This document shows positions 6,482 through 9,865 of a stretch of DNA of 9,865 nt, piece after piece. The DNA lies in assembly GCA_002733915.1 (NCBI GenBank), contig NVXN01000001.1, forward strand, positions 300,149 to 310,013, given 5' to 3'. The stretch comes from Aequorivita sp. GTDB taxonomy: Bacteria > Bacteroidota > Bacteroidia > Flavobacteriales > Flavobacteriaceae. Numbering within the stretch: position 1 is the first letter of the stretch; each line of letters begins with the position of its first letter. The notes under the pieces are model-generated. The model did not search any database. It was not told the DNA's origin and saw nothing but the letters and a program-made list of their open reading frames with translations. The translations under genes were made by a program, and so were the position numbers.

Positions 6482-6502
6482 CAAATGTATTCCTTACATT
6501 TA
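6482..6502. promoter_or_regulatory. paired divergent -7 boxes forming an inverted repeat
   Basis: On the minus strand 6482-6489 reads TACATTTG (full TAnnTTTG match), about 55 nt before the GNAT start. On the plus strand 6495-6502 reads TACATTTA (7 of 8), 16 nt before the lipoprotein start. Together they form the dyad AAATGTA-N5-TACATTT (6483-6501). It could be two overlapping promoters, an operator, or both. No well-spaced -33 TTG was found for either side. Confidence 0.35.
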
Positions 6503-6518
6503 CAAAAACACATAAGTT

Positions 6519-7226
6519 ATGAAAAGCGCTTTTGCCACCCTCTTTTTATTTTTAATGCTTTTGGGCTGTAATAATGGTCAAAATACTTCAGAAAATCCTA
6601 ATACTGCATCAAAAGTAACTGACTCTCTTGAAAATACAAGCCTTAACTATAAAATTGCAAACGCCAATGGTTTTCAACATTGGAAAAACATTTCCGAAAT
6701 AAAATTTACCTTCAATGTAGATCGTGGCGAAAATCACTTCGAACGCTCGTGGATATGGAAACCTAAAATTGGCGATGTGACAATGGTTTCTGTAAACGAT
6801 ACTGTGAATTACAATCGTTCAAAAATGGATAGCCTAACTATGAAAACCGATGCTGCATTTATTAATGACAAATATTGGCTTTTGGTTCCCTATCAGATTG
6901 TTTGGGACGAGGGCACAACTTTTTCAGAAAAGAAAAACACCGTGGCACCAATTTCAAAAGATACGTTGAACCAACTTACAATTGTTTACGGTAACGAAGG
7001 CGGCTACACTCCAGGCGATGCGTATGATTTTTTTTACGATGAAAATTACAGAATTAAAGAATGGAATTACCGAAACGGAAATGCCAAAAAACCTTCCATA
7101 TCAACAACTTGGGAGGATTATGAAAATTTCAACGGACTTGAAATTTCAAAAATGCACAAAGACAGCACGGGCGGTTTTAAACTATATTTCACAAAAATTA
7201 GTGTAAAAAAAGACAGTATACACTAA
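6519..7226 (+). CDS. hypothetical lipoprotein (235 aa)
   Basis: The protein starts with a clear lipoprotein signal, ending in the lipobox LLGC with Cys17, followed by a low-complexity linker rich in Asn, Thr and Ser. The remaining ~190 residues are rich in aromatics and predicted beta strands: FQHWKNISEIKFTFNV (52-67), then WIWKPKIGDVTMV, YWLLVPYQIVWDEG (about 118-131), a GGYTPGDAYDFFYDENYRIKEWNYRNG stretch and an ending KLYFTKISV. The opening 'HWKNISEIKFTF' and the 'YWLLVPY' block recall Bacteroidota secreted proteins annotated as DUF6503 or LolA-like folds, but I cannot confirm this by eye. It should sit in the envelope, anchored by lipid. Its stop overlaps that of the haloperoxidase gene by 4 nt in opposite orientation. 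No partner gene is evident. Confidence 0.85.
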   Translation: MKSAFATLFLFLMLLGCNNGQNTSENPNTASKVTDSLENTSLNYKIANANGFQHWKNISEIKFTFNVDRGENHFERSWIWKPKIGDVTMVSVNDTVNYNRSKMDSLTMKTDAAFINDKYWLLVPYQIVWDEGTTFSEKKNTVAPISKDTLNQLTIVYGNEGGYTPGDAYDFFYDENYRIKEWNYRNGNAKKPSISTTWEDYENFNGLEISKMHKDSTGGFKLYFTKISVKKDSIH

Positions 7227-7229
7227 TTT
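7195..7229. terminator. inverted repeat across overlapping convergent stop codons, possible terminator
   Basis: Perfect 11-bp arms, AAATTAGTGTA (7195-7205) and TACACTAATTT (7219-7229), flank a 13-nt loop. The plus-strand TAA (7224-7226) and minus-strand TAG (7223-7225) lie in the right arm. On the minus strand the hairpin is followed by TTG after a T-rich arm (TAATTTTTG), on the plus strand only by ATAAG. The stem is AT-rich, so stability is modest. Confidence 0.5.
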
Positions 7230-9379
7230 ATAAGAAGTTTTTGAGTCCAAAGGATTTTATCACCATCGTATAAACTGAAAAAATAAAGCCCGGCCCGTAA
7301 ACCGGAAACATCTAGGACAAACTCATTATTTGTATTAAAACTTGTAGAAGATGAGAGCACTTTTCTTCCTAAAACATCAAAAAGCACTGCTTCCAAATTT
7401 TTATCTGTTTTATATAGAACCGTAATTTTATTATCTGCGGGATTGGGAAAGAGCACGCCATTTTTGGCAATTTCGCCAGTAAAAAACTTTTCGGCAAACG
7501 AAAATGCTTCCCGCCCAATTTCGTAACCAATTTTCCTTCCTGCAATATCGTCCACAGGAGGATGGATACCGCCCCAAATGCGCGATAGGCTACATTGGTC
7601 AGACGCATCGCGGTAGGTTGCCCATTGCAACTGAAAGCTCTGGCTTGGTCCTTCCTCAAAAACCAAAAATTCGTTTTTCTGAATATCGAAAGTGCCCATT
7701 CCTCCCGGAAAATATTCACTTCCGGTTAACATAGTCAAAACCTCAGCTGCAGCTCGAGAAAATGTGGAATGACCTGAAACGTATCCAGCAAAAGGCGGTG
7801 TTACAAACGATGGCCGTTGGTACGGCCACCATTCTGAAGATATTATCCATCCAACGCCAGCCTCGTCTGTATTGGGATTGACAATATATTCTGGGCCACG
7901 CCAGGTATAAAGTTTAATTTTTCCAACATTTTCATTGAAATTTCCCGCTAAAGAATCTCCTTCCTTAATCACTTCAATTCTTCCAGGAATTAATGGTAGT
8001 CCGTGGGGGTCATAATTTTGTAAATTAGGATCACTGGACTGTCCATGCTCTCCCATATAGCGTATTGCACTCACTGGACGCACAAAATCATAATAGCCTT
8101 TTATTCCCCACGCTGAAATTGCAACATCGTGTAGGGTGCCGCCCAAAATAAAATAACTCTTTACGTCCCATTCCAAATCTGATAATACCGCACCCTTTCC
8201 CTTAAATTTTTTTATTGTAAGTGGATTGTCATTAATATAATTTAATAATACAAACCAATGTCCCGGCGGCGTTTCGCTATCTGGGCCATCTGCCCAAAAT
8301 TCTGCCAAAGCGCGAGCGTAATCACCTCTATAAACCATTTGGGGGTCGTATGGCCGCCCTGTAATTGGATTCAATTCCCTACCCATACTGGGGTCACCAC
8401 CATTTTCGAAATTATAAAAAGCTTTATATTCTGAAAGTGTTTCGGGATATTCGCCCATATCCAAATTGCCTAAACTTTTTGGAGAAATATCCAATTGCAT
8501 ACCATCTGAAGGAGCCAAATGTGCACCCCAAGCTGCTACAAGTGCGAAATTCCACTTATAAGCATCTTCAGCGCCCAGGCCATCTTGAATATAGCACGGC
8601 GGCCCGGGATCGTGATATACCCAATATTCATATCCTGGAACTTGATAAACAGTTTTGTCTTCTTCAGTTAATGAAAACGGTACCACCCTGCCCCACTCCG
8701 GCCCTAAAAATGGTGGTTGCCCACCTGGAATGGTGTGACCGCTTTGGTCAACATACGCTTCTATTTTCAAGGGTTGCCAGTGGTTTGGAAACTCTATATC
8801 CGGATTTCCCGCAATATCCATATTGAGCGGCTCATTAAGTGGCACATAAAATTGATTTGCATAATTATTGGCCTCATTGGAACCATCTTGAAAGCCAAAT
8901 TCAATGATTTTTTCAGCTATATAATTACCTAATGCTGCTGGATTCCCATTGCTATAATCTGTATTGGTATAATTTTTATCATACCCGAGGTCATCCATCA
9001 ATATATCTATAGATTCCATAATTTCTGCTGCTTCAGGGGAATTTGCGAAACGGTGTCTCATCAATCTGTAAACGCCGTAGCTAATAGCTTTTTCACGAGC
9101 TTTCAGAGTAGGCTCATTTGATTGAAATCCATCAAAAGGACATTGAAATCCCGCAATGTTTTTTCCCAAAAAATAGGTATCTGCCTGTTTATTGAAAACA
9201 GCCCACATATCGTACATTATTACCGAAGAGTGAAATAGATTGCGCGCGTGGATGGTGGGTCGGGCATAATCGTTGCGGATTCCATGGAGCATTTCCTCGT
9301 TCCATTGCCTTGCGACAGATTGTGAAAACGACTGTGCGAAAAGAATTAAAAAGAAATATAAAATTAACTTCCGAAGCAT
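7223..9379 (-). CDS. secreted vanadium-dependent haloperoxidase homologue with T9SS sorting domain
   Basis: Haloperoxidases of this class use vanadate and H2O2 to oxidise halides; the fold is shared with PAP2 acid phosphatases. The start is set at the ATG 9377-9379, giving 718 residues: it begins a good signal peptide (MLRKLILYFFLILFAQSFS), whereas an in-frame TTG at 9434 would bury it under 19 extra residues. The three vanadate-binding motifs are visible in the second half. KGYYDFVRP fits Kx6RP (Lys427, Arg434), GYVSGHS is the PSGH motif with Pro replaced by Val (Ser535, Gly536, His537), and SRIWGGIHPPVD fits SRx5Hx3D (Arg600, His606, Asp610). Residues 642-718 form a type A T9SS C-terminal domain starting FPNPADNKI and ending in a short Lys-Leu-Leu-Ile strand, so the protein is exported across the outer membrane. 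Halide preference cannot be read from sequence, and phosphatase activity is an alternative. Confidence 0.92.
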   Translation of the reverse strand: MLRKLILYFFLILFAQSFSQSVARQWNEEMLHGIRNDYARPTIHARNLFHSSVIMYDMWAVFNKQADTYFLGKNIAGFQCPFDGFQSNEPTLKAREKAISYGVYRLMRHRFANSPEAAEIMESIDILMDDLGYDKNYTNTDYSNGNPAALGNYIAEKIIEFGFQDGSNEANNYANQFYVPLNEPLNMDIAGNPDIEFPNHWQPLKIEAYVDQSGHTIPGGQPPFLGPEWGRVVPFSLTEEDKTVYQVPGYEYWVYHDPGPPCYIQDGLGAEDAYKWNFALVAAWGAHLAPSDGMQLDISPKSLGNLDMGEYPETLSEYKAFYNFENGGDPSMGRELNPITGRPYDPQMVYRGDYARALAEFWADGPDSETPPGHWFVLLNYINDNPLTIKKFKGKGAVLSDLEWDVKSYFILGGTLHDVAISAWGIKGYYDFVRPVSAIRYMGEHGQSSDPNLQNYDPHGLPLIPGRIEVIKEGDSLAGNFNENVGKIKLYTWRGPEYIVNPNTDEAGVGWIISSEWWPYQRPSFVTPPFAGYVSGHSTFSRAAAEVLTMLTGSEYFPGGMGTFDIQKNEFLVFEEGPSQSFQLQWATYRDASDQCSLSRIWGGIHPPVDDIAGRKIGYEIGREAFSFAEKFFTGEIAKNGVLFPNPADNKITVLYKTDKNLEAVLFDVLGRKVLSSSTSFNTNNEFVLDVSGLRAGLYFFSLYDGDKILWTQKLLIN

Positions 9380-9447
9380 TTTAAAACATATGGCAGATAG
9401 ACACAAGACTTTTGAATTGTACTGCAAATTAAACAAATATTAATTCC

Positions 9448-9455
9448 TATTTTTG
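9448..9455 (+). promoter_or_regulatory. candidate -7 promoter box for kynU
   Basis: TATTTTTG is a full match to TAnnTTTG and ends 30 nt before the kynU ATG, in the 106-nt gap to the divergent haloperoxidase gene. The nearest upstream TTG (9417-9419) is 28 nt away, longer than the usual 17-23, so the -33 half is not supported. Confidence 0.45.
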
Positions 9456-9485
9456 TGAAAAGCCGATAAATTTCAACACAGCCAA

Positions 9486-9865
9486 ATGTTCGACAACTCT
9501 TTAGAATATGCAAAAAAACAAGATGCAGCTGATGCGCTTGCTTCTTTCAGAAATAAATTCCACATTCCCACAAATGCAAATGGCCAGGAAATAATCTATT
9601 TCTGTGGAAATTCTCTTGGTTTACAGCCAAAAATCACTTCAGAATATATAAATGAAGAATTGAACGATTGGGCAAATCTGGGCGTGGAAGGACACGTGGA
9701 AGGAAAACATCCATGGCTTCCATATCACGAATTTTTAACTGAAAATATGGCGAAAATCGTGGGCGCAAAACCTTCGGAAGTGGTTGTGATGAATACGTTA
9801 ACGACCAATCTTCACTTAATGATGGTTTCGTTTTACCAACCCACAAAAACCAAATATAAAATAGT
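9486..9865 (+). CDS. kynU: kynureninase, 5' part
   Basis: Kynureninase is a PLP enzyme that splits kynurenine to anthranilate and alanine, or 3-hydroxykynurenine to 3-hydroxyanthranilate, in tryptophan degradation and de novo NAD synthesis. The first 126 residues are present. IIYFCGNSLGLQPK (36-49), DWANLGVEGHVEG (61-73), HPWLPYHEF (75-83) and VMNTLTTNLHLMMVSFYQPT (101-120) are highly characteristic of the family's N-terminal part. The PLP-binding lysine lies beyond the window edge. ATG at 9486 begins the normal family N-terminus with no signal peptide and no Shine-Dalgarno. The frame is open to the last base, so the gene is cut by the window, not broken. Whether kmo or other pathway genes follow cannot be seen. 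Confidence 0.95.
   Translation, partial: MFDNSLEYAKKQDAADALASFRNKFHIPTNANGQEIIYFCGNSLGLQPKITSEYINEELNDWANLGVEGHVEGKHPWLPYHEFLTENMAKIVGAKPSEVVVMNTLTTNLHLMMVSFYQPTKTKYKI

Noticed and set aside
8365..8826. 153-residue open frame on the plus strand
   Set aside because: It lies entirely antisense to the haloperoxidase coding region, has no family features or signal, and the opposing frame has clear motifs.
9380..9436. Longer start (TTG at 9434-9436) for the haloperoxidase
   Set aside because: It would bury the signal peptide; ATG at 9377-9379 starts it exactly.
1..9865. Mobile element, CRISPR, tRNA or phage content
   Set aside because: No transposase, integrase, regularly spaced repeats, cloverleaf-like segment or structural phage gene was seen on either strand.

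Overview
The window looks like a chromosomal segment of a member of the Bacteroidota, most likely a Flavobacteriaceae bacterium. The DNA is AT-rich and genes lack Shine-Dalgarno sequences, with A-rich stretches before the starts instead. Several intergenic gaps carry TAnnTTTG-type -7 boxes, the promoter type of this phylum. One secreted protein ends in a type IX secretion (T9SS) sorting domain, a system confined to Bacteroidota. The flavobacterial placement is inference from gene content and protein style. No tRNA, rRNA, CRISPR array, insertion sequence or phage gene was seen, and no gene-free stretch exceeds 300 bases.

Layout. 1-974 (+) is the 3' part of a hybrid sensor histidine kinase (catalytic ATPase plus receiver domain). 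975-1982 (-) is lpxK, whose stop codon touches the kinase stop. Divergent from lpxK, 2085-3965 (+) is a tight pair: a Nif3-like protein and a coiled-coil protein of the 'C4 zinc ribbon' family that contains no cysteine. A strong terminator follows. 4075-4746 (+) is an exported MsrA, convergent with a class I SAM methyltransferase (4768-5589, -). 5753-6086 (+) holds two very small genes, an lmo0937-type membrane peptide and a tiny acidic lipoprotein. These converge on a small GNAT acetyltransferase (6124-6426, -). 6519-7226 (+) is an unrecognised lipoprotein that overlaps by 4 nt the end of a secreted vanadium-dependent haloperoxidase homologue (7379-9379 region of a gene spanning 7223-9379, -). 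Divergent from that, kynU (kynureninase) starts at 9486 and runs off the window.

These are mostly independent housekeeping and accessory genes rather than one pathway. Loose themes are envelope biogenesis (lpxK), oxidative damage repair or halogen chemistry outside the cytoplasm (MsrA, haloperoxidase), envelope or stress peptides, and tryptophan catabolism (kynU). The most notable structural feature is how compactly convergent genes are packed. Two intrinsic terminators are built from the last codons of the opposing gene, one pair of stop codons abuts, and one pair overlaps inside an inverted repeat. The most notable protein features are the loss of metal-binding residues in the zinc-ribbon and Nif3 neighbours, the altered vanadate motif, and the MsrA without a C-terminal resolving cysteine. 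I see no clear evidence of a wholly new multi-gene system; the two-gene micro-operon at 5753-6086 is the best candidate for undescribed function.
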